Shown one piece after another: positions 9,411 to 19,097 of a stretch of DNA of 64,000 bases (within the stretch, counting starts at the first letter, position 1; each line of letters begins with the position of its first letter). This stretch comes from Allgaiera indica. Lineage in GTDB: Bacteria > Pseudomonadota > Alphaproteobacteria > Rhodobacterales > Rhodobacteraceae. Position numbers and translations under genes: made by a program. The DNA lies in assembly GCF_900106675.1 (NCBI RefSeq), contig NZ_FNOB01000018.1, forward strand, positions 1-64,000, in the 5' to 3' direction. The notes beneath the pieces are model-generated. The model saw nothing but the letters and a program-made list of their open reading frames with translations, searched no databases and was not told where the DNA came from.

Positions 9411-10595
9411 TTACATGTACTTGATCGTGTACCGCTTGCCGTTCTTGAAGCCGTAGATGCGGTAGTTGCCCTGCGCTTCGCCCGGGCCGACCAGTTCCAC
9501 CGCCGAGGCGCCGACGTAGTCGATGTCCTTGCCTTCCTTCAGCAGCTTCATCGCCTTGCCCAACTGGCCCGGGTAGATCTTCACGCCCGGCGCGTTGGCG
9601 ACGTCCATCACCTTGGTCTTGTAGACGTTCGAGTCGGTCGACTTCGCCGCCTGCATCGCCAGCATGATCAGCGCCGCGGCGTCGTAGCTTTCCGCCGCGA
9701 AGGACGAAGTGCCGTCGAAGCCGGCCTTCTTGGCCATGTCGAAGAAGTCCTTGGCGCCCGGGCTGTCGGTGCCGGGAACGTCGCCGATCGACTTGTCCAG
9801 CGCCTTGCCGAAGGCTTTCGGCAGGGTCGGGCCGTACATCCCGTCGGGGAAGTAGAACTTGTTGAACGCGCCGGTGTCGAGCGCCGCCTGGACGATGCCC
9901 TTGCCGCCCTGGTCGGCATAGCCCGCGTCGACCAGGATGTCGCCGCCGGCCGCGGCGAGCGAGCCGACCTCGGCCGAGTAATCGGCCTTGCCGTCCTCAT
10001 GCGGGACCGAGATGGTGACCTTGCCGCCGGCGGCCTCGTAGGCTTTCTTGAAGCTGTCGGCCAGGCCCTTGCCGTAGTCGTTGTTGGTATAGGTCAGGGC
10101 CGCGGTCTTGATGCCGTCGCCCAGCAGCACCTTGGCGATGATCTGGCCCTGGCGGGCATCCGACGGCGCGGTGCGGAAGAACAGCCCGTCATCGGGCGCG
10201 GTCGACAGCGCCGGCGAGGTGGCCGAGGGCGAGATCATCACCACGCCGTTCGGGCGGGCGACGTTTTGCAGGATCGAGCCGGTCGCACCCGAGCACATCG
10301 CGCCCATGATGCCGCTGATGTGATCGGCGGTGACCAGGCGTTCGGCGGTCGCGACGGCGGCGGTCGAATCGATGCAGGTCGAATCGCCCTTCACGCCGAC
10401 GATCTTTTCGCCGTTGAAGAATTCCCCGGATTTGTCGACTTCGGCGATCGCCATCTTAGCGGCGTCCGCCATGGGCGGTGCGGTCGATTCGAGCGGGCCG
10501 GTAAAGCCCAGCACGATCCCGATCTTCACCTCTTTCGCCATTGCACCTGATGCGCAAAGCGCCATCGCCGCCGAGGCGAGAAGCAGTTTTTTCAT
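9411..10595 (-). CDS. Periplasmic substrate-binding protein of the liv-type ABC transporter
   Basis: A 394-residue protein with a signal peptide (MKKLLLASAAMALCASGAMA) cleaved before KEVKIGIVLGFTG, which begins the type I periplasmic binding fold. The ATG at 10595 has GGGAGA six bases upstream; an earlier start at 10610 would disrupt the signal peptide. It is the first gene of the operon and supplies ligand specificity. The ligand is unknown; the family covers leucine/isoleucine/valine, amides, urea and aromatic acids. Confidence 0.92.
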   Translation of the reverse strand: MKKLLLASAAMALCASGAMAKEVKIGIVLGFTGPLESTAPPMADAAKMAIAEVDKSGEFFNGEKIVGVKGDSTCIDSTAAVATAERLVTADHISGIMGAMCSGATGSILQNVARPNGVVMISPSATSPALSTAPDDGLFFRTAPSDARQGQIIAKVLLGDGIKTAALTYTNNDYGKGLADSFKKAYEAAGGKVTISVPHEDGKADYSAEVGSLAAAGGDILVDAGYADQGGKGIVQAALDTGAFNKFYFPDGMYGPTLPKAFGKALDKSIGDVPGTDSPGAKDFFDMAKKAGFDGTSSFAAESYDAAALIMLAMQAAKSTDSNVYKTKVMDVANAPGVKIYPGQLGKAMKLLKEGKDIDYVGASAVELVGPGEAQGNYRIYGFKNGKRYTIKYM

Positions 10596-10763
10596 GTTAT
10601 GATCTCCCATGTTGGATCGTAATCCGCGGCAACCCTAGAGCGCTGAACGTGAAAAGGGAAGATGTCCGGATGGATGCCATAACAGATGTGAATGGAACCG
10701 AACGTGCTTGTTCAGGTTCGCCCCACAAGCCTGTGTTCAAAGGCGGAAATTCGGTGTCCGGGC

Positions 10764-11810
10764 CTAAATCGACAGGCGGGCGCCATGCGATCCGCGTTCA
10801 CGATACGGTGTGGTATTGTAGTGGGCGCGATAGCATTTCGAGAAATGCGACGGCGAGGCGAAGCCGCAGGCCAGGGCGACGTTGATCACGCTCATGTCGG
10901 TCTGCATCAGAAGGTTGCGCGCCTTCTGCAGGCGCAGTTCCATGTAGTAGCGCTTTGGGCTGCGGCTCAGGTAGCGGCGGAACAGCCGCTCCAGCTGTCG
11001 GGTGGACATGCCGACCTCGCGCGCCAGATCGGCGGGGCTGATCGGATCTTCGATCGCCGCCTCCATCCGCTGGATCACCCCGGCAAGCTTTGGGTGGCGC
11101 ACGCCGATCCGGGTGGGGATCGACAGCCGCTGGGTGTCCTGGTCGGTGCGAATCGCAGAATAGATCAGCTGGTCGGCCACCGCATTCGCCAGATCGGGGC
11201 CGTGGTCGTCGGCGATGATCTGCAGCATCAGGTCGATCGAGGCCGTGCCGCCGGCGGTGGACATGCGCGTGCCGTCCACCACGAAAACCGACTTGGTCAG
11301 GTTCACCTCGTCGAATTCCTCGAGAAAGCCGTCCTGATTTTCCCAGTGGATGGTGGCGCGCTTGCCGTCCAGAAGGCCCGCGCGCGCCATCGTATAGGCG
11401 CCGGTGCAAAGCCCGCCCACGATGACCCCGCGCCGGGCCTCGCGCCGCAGCCAGTTGATCACCGCCTTCGAGGTGGCCTTCTGCACGTCGATCCCGCCGC
11501 AGATCATCACCACGTCGTCGCGCCGGACTTCCTCCAGCCCGATATCCAGCTTGAACGAAGCGCCGTTGGAACTGGTGGCGAAATCGCCGCTTTCGCCGGA
11601 CAGGACCCAGGAATAGATCTCGCGCCCGGCCATGCGGTTGGCGATGCGCAGCGGCTCCACCGCGCCGGCGAAGCTGAGCATGGTGAAGTTGTCGAGCAGT
11701 AGGAAGACGAACCGCCGTACAGAGCCGCCGCCCTCGGGGCGGGACGGGCGGGCGGCAGAGACCGTGCGATCGGGCATTACGCGACCTGTTGATGTCGTTT
11801 CCGGCATAGG
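10764..11810 (-). CDS. GlxA-family transcriptional regulator (DJ-1/PfpI-like domain plus AraC HTH)
   Basis: The N-terminal part is an amidase-like DJ-1/PfpI domain (VRRFVFLLLDNFTMLSFAGA to LCTGAYTMARAGLLDGKRAT) that usually binds a ligand without catalysis. The C-terminal 100 residues are an AraC-type double HTH, DLAREVGMSTRQLERLFRRY and VALACGFASPSHFSKCYRAH. GlxA-family members control use of choline, carnitine, arginine and similar amines. The start is uncertain: ATG 11810 and ATG 11777 both fit, and the frame opens at 11879, inside the upstream gene's 3' end. It lies 47 bp behind the solute-binding protein gene, so the two may be co-transcribed. Confidence 0.88.
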   Translation of the reverse strand, partial: PMPETTSTGRVMPDRTVSAARPSRPEGGGSVRRFVFLLLDNFTMLSFAGAVEPLRIANRMAGREIYSWVLSGESGDFATSSNGASFKLDIGLEEVRRDDVVMICGGIDVQKATSKAVINWLRREARRGVIVGGLCTGAYTMARAGLLDGKRATIHWENQDGFLEEFDEVNLTKSVFVVDGTRMSTAGGTASIDLMLQIIADDHGPDLANAVADQLIYSAIRTDQDTQRLSIPTRIGVRHPKLAGVIQRMEAAIEDPISPADLAREVGMSTRQLERLFRRYLSRSPKRYYMELRLQKARNLLMQTDMSVINVALACGFASPSHFSKCYRAHYNTTPYRERGSHGARLSI

Positions 11811-11857
11811 GAAGCAGGAATCGCGAGCACCGTCCAGTGGTGAATCAGGGCCGGGGG

Positions 11858-13264
11858 TCAGCCCCTGTCGGCTTCCCAAAGAGGACGCAGGCGATCAGGA
11901 TAGGCCGCGTAGAGCGCCTTCCACCGCGCTGCCTGCCGCGTCCGCCCGACCTGTTCGGTCGTCGATTCCCAAGCGTTTTCGATGTTCTTCAGCGCGACTT
12001 CGGGCCGAATCGCGCCCGATAGGGCGCGCAGCAGCCAGAATGTCAGCACGTCGAAATATTCGCTGCGCCGCACGACATAGAGGTCGGGGATCGGCGCGGC
12101 CATGGCGCGGCGGTGTTCGCGCAGAAAGGAACGGCCGTAGACATCGATGATCCGGGGGTCGCTGTAATGTTCCTTGCGGAAAGGATCGAAATAGCCCGCG
12201 GCGGCGGCGACCGCGTCGCTGGAATGCTTGGCGCCCACCGCGAATTTGCAGAAGTTGTAGGCAAGAGCGGGTTCAGGGCAATGCCGGGCGACCACATAGG
12301 ACCAGCCCCAGTTGAAATAAGCCAGGGACAACGGCTTTCCGTCCACCATGGCGCCGGGCAGCGGGCCGTTGGCAACCCGCCCGCGCAGCCTCGCCCCGGG
12401 CATGTTCAGGGCTTTTTGCGTACCGCCCCAGCCGATGTTGGCATAGATATCGCCAGCGTTGTAGCGCGCCCAGTTGTCGAACAGGCCCAGCTGGGTACCC
12501 GTCAGATGGGCGTTGGCGGCAATCATCGTCTCCAGCGCCGCCTCTCCCGGGGCCGAGGCCAGCCTGGGATGGAACTCCGCATCGAATGGCAGTCCTCCGG
12601 CCGCGTGAAAGCGCGTCCACCATTCCCAGGCCACATAGGTCGCCGTGCGATAGAGACAGCCGCCGAAACGGCCCTGATCAGGGCGATGGAAGAAGGCCAT
12701 CTGACGATCCAGCTCTTCCCAGGTCTGCGGGATCGACAGCGGCGTGCCGGTCTGATCGGCATAGCGTGCCTGTTCGTCCGGATCCTCGAGCATGTCGCGC
12801 TGGTAGAACATCAGATAGACATCGCCGTCGGTCTGAAAACCCCAGCGCTGGCCGTCGAATTCGTCGCCCGCGCGGTAGAGTTCACCCTTGCGATACGCCG
12901 CGTTGTCAGGGTGCGGGCCGAGGCCCGCCAGCGGGCGGATCGCGCCGGAATCGGCCAGGTCGGGGATCCCGAAGGTCGCGGGCAGGGCGACGTCGACGCC
13001 CAGTTCCGGAAAGATCGATTCCAGCGTCAACGTGGCGTTGATATCGTCCAAATCGACGACGATCATCTCGGAGCGGCAGCCATGGCTTTGCTCGAACCCG
13101 GCGATCACCGGCGCGACATTGGCTTGCGATCCGTCCGGAACCAGAATGCGCAACGGCCGCCCCAGGCGTTCGCAGGCCGTCACAAGCGGCGCCTGGGCCT
13201 TCAGGGCCGGGGCGCCGGCCATCCATGCCGCTGCCGTTAGCAAAACGTTGCGCCGTGTGGGCAT
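11858..13264 (-). CDS. Extracellular solute-binding protein, family 1 type, without adjacent permeases
   Basis: A 468-residue protein with an N-terminal export signal (MPTRRNVLLTAAAWMAG) containing a twin-arginine-like pair and an AxA cleavage site before QAPLVTACE. The body looks like a carbohydrate-type ABC binding protein (WGFQTDGDVYLMFYQRDML, WEELDRQMAFFHRP). No permease or ATPase genes flank it, so it is either an orphan serving a transporter encoded elsewhere or part of a sensory pair with the GlxA regulator downstream. The substrate is not readable. Confidence 0.8.
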   Translation of the reverse strand: MPTRRNVLLTAAAWMAGAPALKAQAPLVTACERLGRPLRILVPDGSQANVAPVIAGFEQSHGCRSEMIVVDLDDINATLTLESIFPELGVDVALPATFGIPDLADSGAIRPLAGLGPHPDNAAYRKGELYRAGDEFDGQRWGFQTDGDVYLMFYQRDMLEDPDEQARYADQTGTPLSIPQTWEELDRQMAFFHRPDQGRFGGCLYRTATYVAWEWWTRFHAAGGLPFDAEFHPRLASAPGEAALETMIAANAHLTGTQLGLFDNWARYNAGDIYANIGWGGTQKALNMPGARLRGRVANGPLPGAMVDGKPLSLAYFNWGWSYVVARHCPEPALAYNFCKFAVGAKHSSDAVAAAAGYFDPFRKEHYSDPRIIDVYGRSFLREHRRAMAAPIPDLYVVRRSEYFDVLTFWLLRALSGAIRPEVALKNIENAWESTTEQVGRTRQAARWKALYAAYPDRLRPLWEADRG

Positions 13265-13380
13265 GATTCACCTGCGTGCCTAGGTGGTAAAAAAACCCTT
13301 ATCGCGGCAAGAAACAAAGAATCGGTTAAGACTTTGCGCCTAAGCCCGGAGAAGACAGGATCGAAACGGGCCTGAACTTG

Positions 13381-15633
13381 ATGCGAAGCTCTTTGCTGGG
13401 AAGGATGCGCGCCACCATCGCCCTTTGCTTGGTTGCAAGCATCGGCGCACTGGCGGGAAAATGGGCCCTGCTGTCGCAGACCGAAAGCCGCGCGGCCGAG
13501 CTTTCGGCGCAGATCTCTCCCCTGGTCGACCGCATCCAGGTGGTTCCGGGGGTCGTGGCCGGGCTGCACGACGCGTTGTCGCAGCTACCCAAGAGCACCT
13601 CTCTCGATCAGGTCGCCAAACTGGAGCAGGGCCTGAACAGGTTTCTGGCCACAGGCACGCTGCCGCGTTCCGAACATGGCGGAAATCTTTCACAGATGTT
13701 CGGCCGGCTGGTCGCGCTGCAACGCCAGATCGTGGCAGAACGCGCCGCCGTGGACGCGACCATCGGGATCGAAGCCAGACGCCTTGAGGACCTGTCGGCA
13801 ACCCTCGGCGCGGATCTTCCGCGTGCCGTCCAAAGGCTTGCCGATACCCGGCCGCTGTCGGGACGCAGGGAAGACCGCAGCCAGTTGGCACGCCGGCTGG
13901 TGGCGCTGACGGGGATCGAATCCGATCTGTCGGTCCTGATCATCCACACCTGGAACCTGGCGCAGCTTAGCCCCGAGGCCGCACTTGCGATGAAGCCGCG
14001 CATCGTGCGCCAGCTCGAAAGCCTGACCGCGCATCTCAGCCGGTTGCCGGAAGGACAGGAGCGCCACGCATTCGCGAGCCAGATCGCCCAGTTCCGGCGT
14101 GCTATCTTGGGTCCCGGCCATGCATTCGCACGCATCCGGGCGCTGCAGCGGGCAGGTGAAGCGCGCGGCGCAGTCGCCGCCGAGACCAAGCGGACTGTCG
14201 ACGACCTGAGCGCCTGGTCCGAGACCTCGGCCGCCGAGGCCGCGACCGCCTTTCGCCGCATGGCCGAGAAAAACCGGGTGACCGTGGCGCAGTTGCGCTT
14301 CTTCGATCTGGCTTCGGGGCTGGTGTTCTGGCTGGGCTGCCTCGTGCTGCTTTGGGTGCTGGTCGAACGCAAGCTGTTCGCCCGGATCGAGAAGCTGGTG
14401 GCCCACAAGCGGCAGATGGCGGCGGGAGATCTGTCGCGTCCTGTCGTGATCGGCGCCGAGGACGAGTTCGGAGAACTGGAACATGCGGTCGAACGCTCGC
14501 GCGTCACGGCGGGGGCGCTGGCCGACGCCAATGCACAGCTGCACGCGGTGCTCGACGGCGCGCCGGACGGCATCCTGACCATCGGCGAAGACGCCGTCAT
14601 ACTGGACGCGAACCCTGCCACGGCGCGGATGTTCGGCTATGCCGCGCACGAGATCGTCGGCTGCAACGTCGAGACCCTGTTGCCCGCGCGCGACCGCGGC
14701 CGCCACCTGGAGCGTTTCGCGCAGGCGCAATCCGGCGAGGCGGACGACGGCGAAATGGTTCTGCGCGAGGTGAACGGCCTGCACCGCGACGGTACGGAAT
14801 TCCCGCTCGAAATATCGCTGAGCCTGGCCGAGACATCATCGGGACGGCGGCTTTATATCGGCATGATCCGCGACATCTCGGCGCGCAAGGCGGCCGAGGC
14901 CAGGTTGCTTGCCGCGCTGGCCGAGCTGGAGCGATCCAACGCCGATCTCGACGATTTCGCCTATGTCGCCTCGCATGACCTGAAGGCACCGCTGCGGGTG
15001 ATCGACAATGCCTCTCTCTGGCTTGAGGAGGATCTGGCGCAGCATCTGACGGATGACACCCGCGAAAGCATGGACCTGCTTCGTGGGCGGGTCCGCAGGA
15101 TGGAAAAGCTTCTGGACGATCTGCTGGCCTATTCGCGGGTCGGTCGGGTGCCCGAGGTCAGCCGGATGGTCACCGGGGTGGAATTGGTCGAGGATCTGCG
15201 TGGCCTGACCAATCTGCCCGAAGGCTTCCGGCTGGAGACGCGGGGCGATTTCGCCGCGCTCCGCCTGCCGAACATGCCGCTGCGCAACGTGCTTCTGAAC
15301 CTGGTGTCGAATGCCTTCAAGCATCATGACAAGCCGACCGGCACCGTGTGTCTTTCGGTCGAGGATCTGGGCGATCAGTTGCGCTTCGAGGTGGCCGACG
15401 ACGGCCCCGGGATCGCGCCGGAATTTCATGAACGCGTGCTGCGGATGTTCCACACGCTGCGTCCGCGCGACGAGGTCGAGGGCAGCGGCATGGGCTTGGC
15501 CATGGTCAAGAAATACGTCGAGTTCGCCGGCGGGCGGCTGGAAATCCTTTCCGACGGCACGCGCGGAACGCGGTTCGCGTTTACCTGGCCCAAGGGGGGC
15601 AATGATGCTGCGCGGGAAGGACAGGCGGCATGA
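13381..15633 (+). CDS. Membrane PAS-domain sensor histidine kinase, phytochrome-kinase style
   Basis: A 750-residue kinase. The first membrane helix is near residues 10-30 and the second (ASGLVFWLGCLVLLWVLVER) near 305-325, enclosing a large helical periplasmic region. HAMP (KLVAHKRQMAAGDLSRPV) and PAS (LHAVLDGAPDGILTIGEDA) domains follow. The H-box is FAYVASHDLKAPLRVIDNAS, followed by the N-box LRNVLLNLVSNAFKHHDKP and G-boxes VADDGPGIAPEF and GSGMGLAMV. This transmitter type pairs with Rcp1-like receivers, and three receiver proteins are encoded just downstream on the other strand. ATG 13381 is preferred to the TTG immediately before it. Confidence 0.9.
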   Translation: MRSSLLGRMRATIALCLVASIGALAGKWALLSQTESRAAELSAQISPLVDRIQVVPGVVAGLHDALSQLPKSTSLDQVAKLEQGLNRFLATGTLPRSEHGGNLSQMFGRLVALQRQIVAERAAVDATIGIEARRLEDLSATLGADLPRAVQRLADTRPLSGRREDRSQLARRLVALTGIESDLSVLIIHTWNLAQLSPEAALAMKPRIVRQLESLTAHLSRLPEGQERHAFASQIAQFRRAILGPGHAFARIRALQRAGEARGAVAAETKRTVDDLSAWSETSAAEAATAFRRMAEKNRVTVAQLRFFDLASGLVFWLGCLVLLWVLVERKLFARIEKLVAHKRQMAAGDLSRPVVIGAEDEFGELEHAVERSRVTAGALADANAQLHAVLDGAPDGILTIGEDAVILDANPATARMFGYAAHEIVGCNVETLLPARDRGRHLERFAQAQSGEADDGEMVLREVNGLHRDGTEFPLEISLSLAETSSGRRLYIGMIRDISARKAAEARLLAALAELERSNADLDDFAYVASHDLKAPLRVIDNASLWLEEDLAQHLTDDTRESMDLLRGRVRRMEKLLDDLLAYSRVGRVPEVSRMVTGVELVEDLRGLTNLPEGFRLETRGDFAALRLPNMPLRNVLLNLVSNAFKHHDKPTGTVCLSVEDLGDQLRFEVADDGPGIAPEFHERVLRMFHTLRPRDEVEGSGMGLAMVKKYVEFAGGRLEILSDGTRGTRFAFTWPKGGNDAAREGQAA

Positions 15634-16084
15634 GGCCCGATCGCCGCGGCGATTGCGCGGATCCGGCAGGCGCGTGACCGTTGCCGAAAGCGGACGAAGC
15701 CCGCCGCGCGGGCCCGCGCGATGGCCCGGTGGGGCATGGCGCGGCCGCTCAGCCGTCCGCGCGCCGCCGTCGGGCGTGGTGGTGGCGCCCGACGCGCCGG
15801 CCGGTCGCGCGGAACCTGAGGGCGCCGGACCGGATCGGTCCCGGCGCGCCCGCAGCCGACCGCGGGGGGCGTGGTCCTTCGCGCCGTCGCGCGGCTTGAT
15901 CGTCCGGCACGGCCCACGGGGATCCATCCGGCAGCGGCGGGCCCCCATGGCGGGCGTCGCTGACACAAGCCACGGGCCGGGGCAGGGCATCTCCGCCCTG
16001 GCTCTGGGCATCGGGCGCCTGTGGCGCTGCGTGGGAAAGTCCCGCCGCGGTTCTGCGCGCCGCGCCCGGTGGCGCCGGCCGCTT
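15634..16084. other. Intergenic 451 bp, no gene seen
   Basis: This lies between two convergent signalling genes. It is very GC-rich, and all frames are open only because stop codons are rare; no frame shows recognisable protein sequence. A GC-rich imperfect inverted repeat around 15825-15850 could act as a bidirectional terminator. Confidence 0.5.
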
Positions 16085-17167
16085 TCAGGGAAGGGTGAAA
16101 CGAAACACGGTTCCCCCGCCTGCTGCCGCGTCACACCAGATCCGCCCACCGTGACGCACCACGAATTTCTTGCACGTCGCCAGACCCAGGCCGGTGCCCT
16201 GCACCTCGCCGCCGCCGGGCAGACGCTTGAACGGCTCGAAGACGCGCTCGCGGAACTCGGCGCCGATGCCGATGCCGTTGTCGCGCAGTTCGAACAGGGC
16301 CGACGCGCCTTCCTGACAGGAGATGCTGATCCGGATTTTGGGGTTGGGCTTGTCGCAATACTTGATGGCGTTGGCGATGAGGTTTTGCAGCACCTGCGCG
16401 ATCTGCGGCGCGTTGCACGTCACCTCGGGGATCTGCGGGTCGACGCAGATGTCGATCAGGGCGCCGCTGCACCGGATCTCGCCGTCCATCGCGGTCAGGG
16501 CGCGGTCCAGGATCTCGGCCACCGCTACCGGAACGTAGGTGACCTCGCGGTCCAGGCGGATATGCTGTTCTAGGCTGGTGACGGTGTCCATCATCTGACG
16601 CGCCGCCTTGCCCAGCATGCGCAACCCCTCGCGCGCTTCCTGCTCGTCGCCGGTGTCGAAATCCTCTGATATCTGATCGCTGAGAAACCCCGCCGCGCGG
16701 ATCGGCGCCTTGAAATCATGCACCAGAACCTCTGAAAACAGGGTCAGATCCCGGCGCTGTTCCTCCAGTCTCCACCGTTCACGCGCGGCTCTCACGCCGT
16801 TGCTCAGCATCCGGGCCACCGCGTTGTGGCTGAGCGCGTTCTTGGGGATGTAATCGGTTGCTCCCGCCTGAATCGCGGATTTGGCCAGCACCTCGTCACC
16901 CTGGCCGGTCATGATGAAGATCGCCGCCCAGGGCCAGCGCACGCGCAGCTCCTCGATACAGTCGAGCCCGGTGCGGCCCGGCATCAGATGATCGAGGAAG
17001 ATGGCGTCCGGGTTTGTGTCGTCACGCCGCAAGGCGTCATCGACGGAGGCGGCCTCGATCACGCGGGCATCCGCCATGCATGAGCCGATCAACCGGCGCA
17101 CCAGTTTCAGGTCGCCCACATCGTCGTCGATCAGCAGCACGAAGATCGGCGCGGGCGCGGAAATCAT
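16085..17167 (-). CDS. Receiver-histidine kinase hybrid (REC + HisKA-like + HATPase)
   Basis: A 360-residue soluble protein. Residues 1-125 are a CheY-like receiver (VLLIDDDVGDLKLV, phospho-acceptor Asp in AIFLDHLMPG, Lys in YIPKNA). A kinase module follows, with H-box VLVHDFKAPIRAAG, N-box VLQNLIANAIKYCDKP and G-boxes LRDNGIGIG and GTGLGLATCKK. The ATG overlaps the stop of the preceding receiver gene by 4 bp, so the two are translationally coupled. It probably relays signal between the membrane kinase at 13381 and the small receivers. Confidence 0.88.
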   Translation of the reverse strand: MISAPAPIFVLLIDDDVGDLKLVRRLIGSCMADARVIEAASVDDALRRDDTNPDAIFLDHLMPGRTGLDCIEELRVRWPWAAIFIMTGQGDEVLAKSAIQAGATDYIPKNALSHNAVARMLSNGVRAARERWRLEEQRRDLTLFSEVLVHDFKAPIRAAGFLSDQISEDFDTGDEQEAREGLRMLGKAARQMMDTVTSLEQHIRLDREVTYVPVAVAEILDRALTAMDGEIRCSGALIDICVDPQIPEVTCNAPQIAQVLQNLIANAIKYCDKPNPKIRISISCQEGASALFELRDNGIGIGAEFRERVFEPFKRLPGGGEVQGTGLGLATCKKFVVRHGGRIWCDAAAGGGTVFRFTLP

Positions 17168-17637
17168 TGCAGGCGGCTCCGGTCGCCGGCATGCATGTTC
17201 GGCAACTCCGTCAGCTCCCAGTACCGGCTGAGCGTGTCCACCAGGGCCTCGAAATTGCGACCCACGCGACCTTTCAGGAAGTAGCCCGCGACGTTCATGT
17301 CATGCGCCGCCGAGACGTCGCCGGCATCGTCCGACGTGGTCAGCACGAAGACCACCGCGCGCCGCAGCGCGGCATCCTGCCGCAAGGCCCTCAGGAACTC
17401 GATCCCGTTCATGCGCGGCATGTTCAGATCCAGCAAGATGACATAGCGTTCTAGGCAGAGCGCGGAGGCATCGCGCATCAGGCTCAGCGCCTCGAGTCCG
17501 TCCTTGGCATGTACGGTGCGCTCGGCGATCTGCGCCCTGCGCATGGCCCGGATGAGCGCCTTTGCATCGCCAAGGTCGTCCTCGACCAGCAGGACATTAA
17601 GCGACTCTCCCACCGTCATGCGCACCCCGGCGAGCAT
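17164..17637 (-). CDS. Rcp1-like single-domain response regulator
   Basis: A receiver domain alone: acidic pair in NVLLVEDDLGDAKA, phospho-acceptor Asp in VILLDLNMPRMNG, Thr/Ser in VFVLTTSDD and the conserved Lys in YFLKGRVG. This arrangement is that of Rcp1-type regulators that serve phytochrome-like kinases. Possible starts are GTG 17649, ATG 17637 and ATG 17619; the receiver begins just after the last. It overlaps the hybrid kinase gene by 4 bp at its stop. Confidence 0.85.
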   Translation of the reverse strand: MLAGVRMTVGESLNVLLVEDDLGDAKALIRAMRRAQIAERTVHAKDGLEALSLMRDASALCLERYVILLDLNMPRMNGIEFLRALRQDAALRRAVVFVLTTSDDAGDVSAAHDMNVAGYFLKGRVGRNFEALVDTLSRYWELTELPNMHAGDRSRLQ

Positions 17638-17661
17638 AGATCGTTCCACATCATGCCGCCC

Positions 17662-18387
17662 TCACAGAACGCCGGTCTGGGGCGCCGTCGGCATCCGGGC
17701 GCCGCCTATATCGTCCAGAAGATCGGCGACGCTGGTCAGGAAGCCATAGATGTCCTGGCAGTTTTCCTCCAGCGTCAGAAGGCTGTCTGCGAGCGCGGGG
17801 TTCAGGCTTCCGTCCTGGCGCATCGCGCGGGCACGCCGCAGGGTGGTGGACAGGACCTCTCGAATCTCGGGGCCGCAGGTCGCGGCAAAGCGGCGTATGG
17901 CGGTGCGCACCTCCTGGCGCGAGGATTGCGCCTCGGCCACCGCCGAGATCAGGATCTTGCGCTCGAAGGCCGAACTGATCGACTTGCGCACCGCATCGAC
18001 CGAAAGCTGCTCTTTGATCAGGTAGTCGGCGCAGCCCCGTCGCATCGCCTCGACCGCGACATCGCATCGATCGACGCTGGTGACCATGATCGGCAGGGCT
18101 TCGGCCTGGTACTCGTGCGCGGCCAGGATCTTGAGCGCATCGAGGCCCGTTTCGATCGCCAGGTTGTAATCGATGAAGACAAGATGCATCTCGGCCCGGC
18201 CGATCTGTTCTCGCAGCGAGGTGAGATCCTCGGCCTCGTAGAAGGTGCAGGTCAGGCCGGCCTTACGCACCAGCCGACGGATGCGCGATCGGTCGGTTTC
18301 CATATCGTCAAGGATTAGGACGTTCAGGGCCTGGCCGGATACCAGATCATCATTCAGCGATCCGGTCTGACGCGCGGAGGTGGTCAT
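17662..18387 (-). CDS. Response regulator with C-terminal helical extension
   Basis: A 241-residue protein from ATG 18387, which follows a GGGAGA ribosome-binding site. The N-terminal half is a receiver (NVLILDDMETDRSRI, Asp in LVFIDYNLAIETG, Lys in YLIKEQLS). The C-terminal half is predicted helical (TLRRARAMRQDGSLN and TLEENCQDIYGFLTSVADL) with no DNA-binding motif that I recognise, so the output is likely protein-protein. It is the first gene of the three-gene receiver operon. Confidence 0.85.
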   Translation of the reverse strand: MTTSARQTGSLNDDLVSGQALNVLILDDMETDRSRIRRLVRKAGLTCTFYEAEDLTSLREQIGRAEMHLVFIDYNLAIETGLDALKILAAHEYQAEALPIMVTSVDRCDVAVEAMRRGCADYLIKEQLSVDAVRKSISSAFERKILISAVAEAQSSRQEVRTAIRRFAATCGPEIREVLSTTLRRARAMRQDGSLNPALADSLLTLEENCQDIYGFLTSVADLLDDIGGARMPTAPQTGVL

Positions 18388-18633
18388 TTTCCTGGGTCTC
18401 CCTGGCGGTGCTTTGGCGGACAGGCGGCGGCTCTCCCCGGGAGAGGCCGCAACCGGCATTCTCGGAGCAGGTGGTCAAGATTTCGTTAATGCAGACCGAG
18501 ACGCCGCCGCCGGCCCGGGCGCGGTGTCCCGAGGCGGCTGTGTAAAGCCCTGCTTAAGATTGGCATGACATCGTTGGCGGGGAAGTCGCCCACGGATCGC
18601 CGCAGGGCGGTCGCACGCATCGGGGTAGGGCAT

Positions 18634-18879
18634 ATGTCGGCAAGTTCGGGCGATCCTTCGGATCCGGGGGCGATCTTGATCGTTGGAAACAGCCTTCTCG
18701 ACCAGCGTATCATGGCGCGGGTTATACGGTGCTGCGCGGCCTCGGTGCCGCTGGTCGTCGCCGACTCGCTGGATGCGCCTTCTCCCTTCATGTCTGCCAA
18801 GGCGCGGCTTGCGGGGATCACTGTGGTGCAGAAATCGGAATTCGTGCCAGCGCGGATCGAGGCGCTGCTGTCGGCCTGA
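18634..18879 (+). CDS. Small protein resembling a truncated receiver domain
   Basis: About 81 residues from ATG 18634 (an upstream ATG at 18565 is possible). [20 protein letters not shown] looks like the beginning of a receiver fold, but the acidic pair is replaced and no phospho-acceptor Asp is visible before the protein turns to [20 protein letters not shown], which resembles the last strand and helix of a receiver. It may be a phosphorylation-dead receiver relic or an unrelated hypothetical protein. It lies divergent from the receiver operon. Confidence 0.4.
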   Translation: MSASSGDPSDPGAILIVGNSLLDQRIMARVIRCCAASVPLVVADSLDAPSPFMSAKARLAGITVVQKSEFVPARIEALLSA

Positions 18880-19055
18880 ACTCCGGAGCGGGCGCGGGGG
18901 ATGCCGTTTCGCGCCGGTTCGGCACGATGCTGCACTGGCCGCGCGGTCATAAAATCCTTTGTTCGGGCTTTGCGCTTTGCATGGGCGCGGCTGTCGCGTA
19001 TAACCCGGCCCCGACCGGCGGGCTACGCGGCGCCGCGACCGAGACCCGACGCACG

Positions 19056-19091
19056 CCGAGACCCGACCCGAGACTGGACCCGAGACTGGAG
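19056..19091 (+). repeat. Three 12-bp tandem repeats ahead of the DAHP synthase start
   Basis: Three near-identical units of CCGAGAC(C/T)(C/G)GA(C/G) stand in tandem, with a fourth diverged copy at 19040-19050. The last unit ends in GGAG, which is also the ribosome-binding site of the gene starting at 19098. Confidence 0.7.
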
Positions 19092-19097
19092 AAGACG

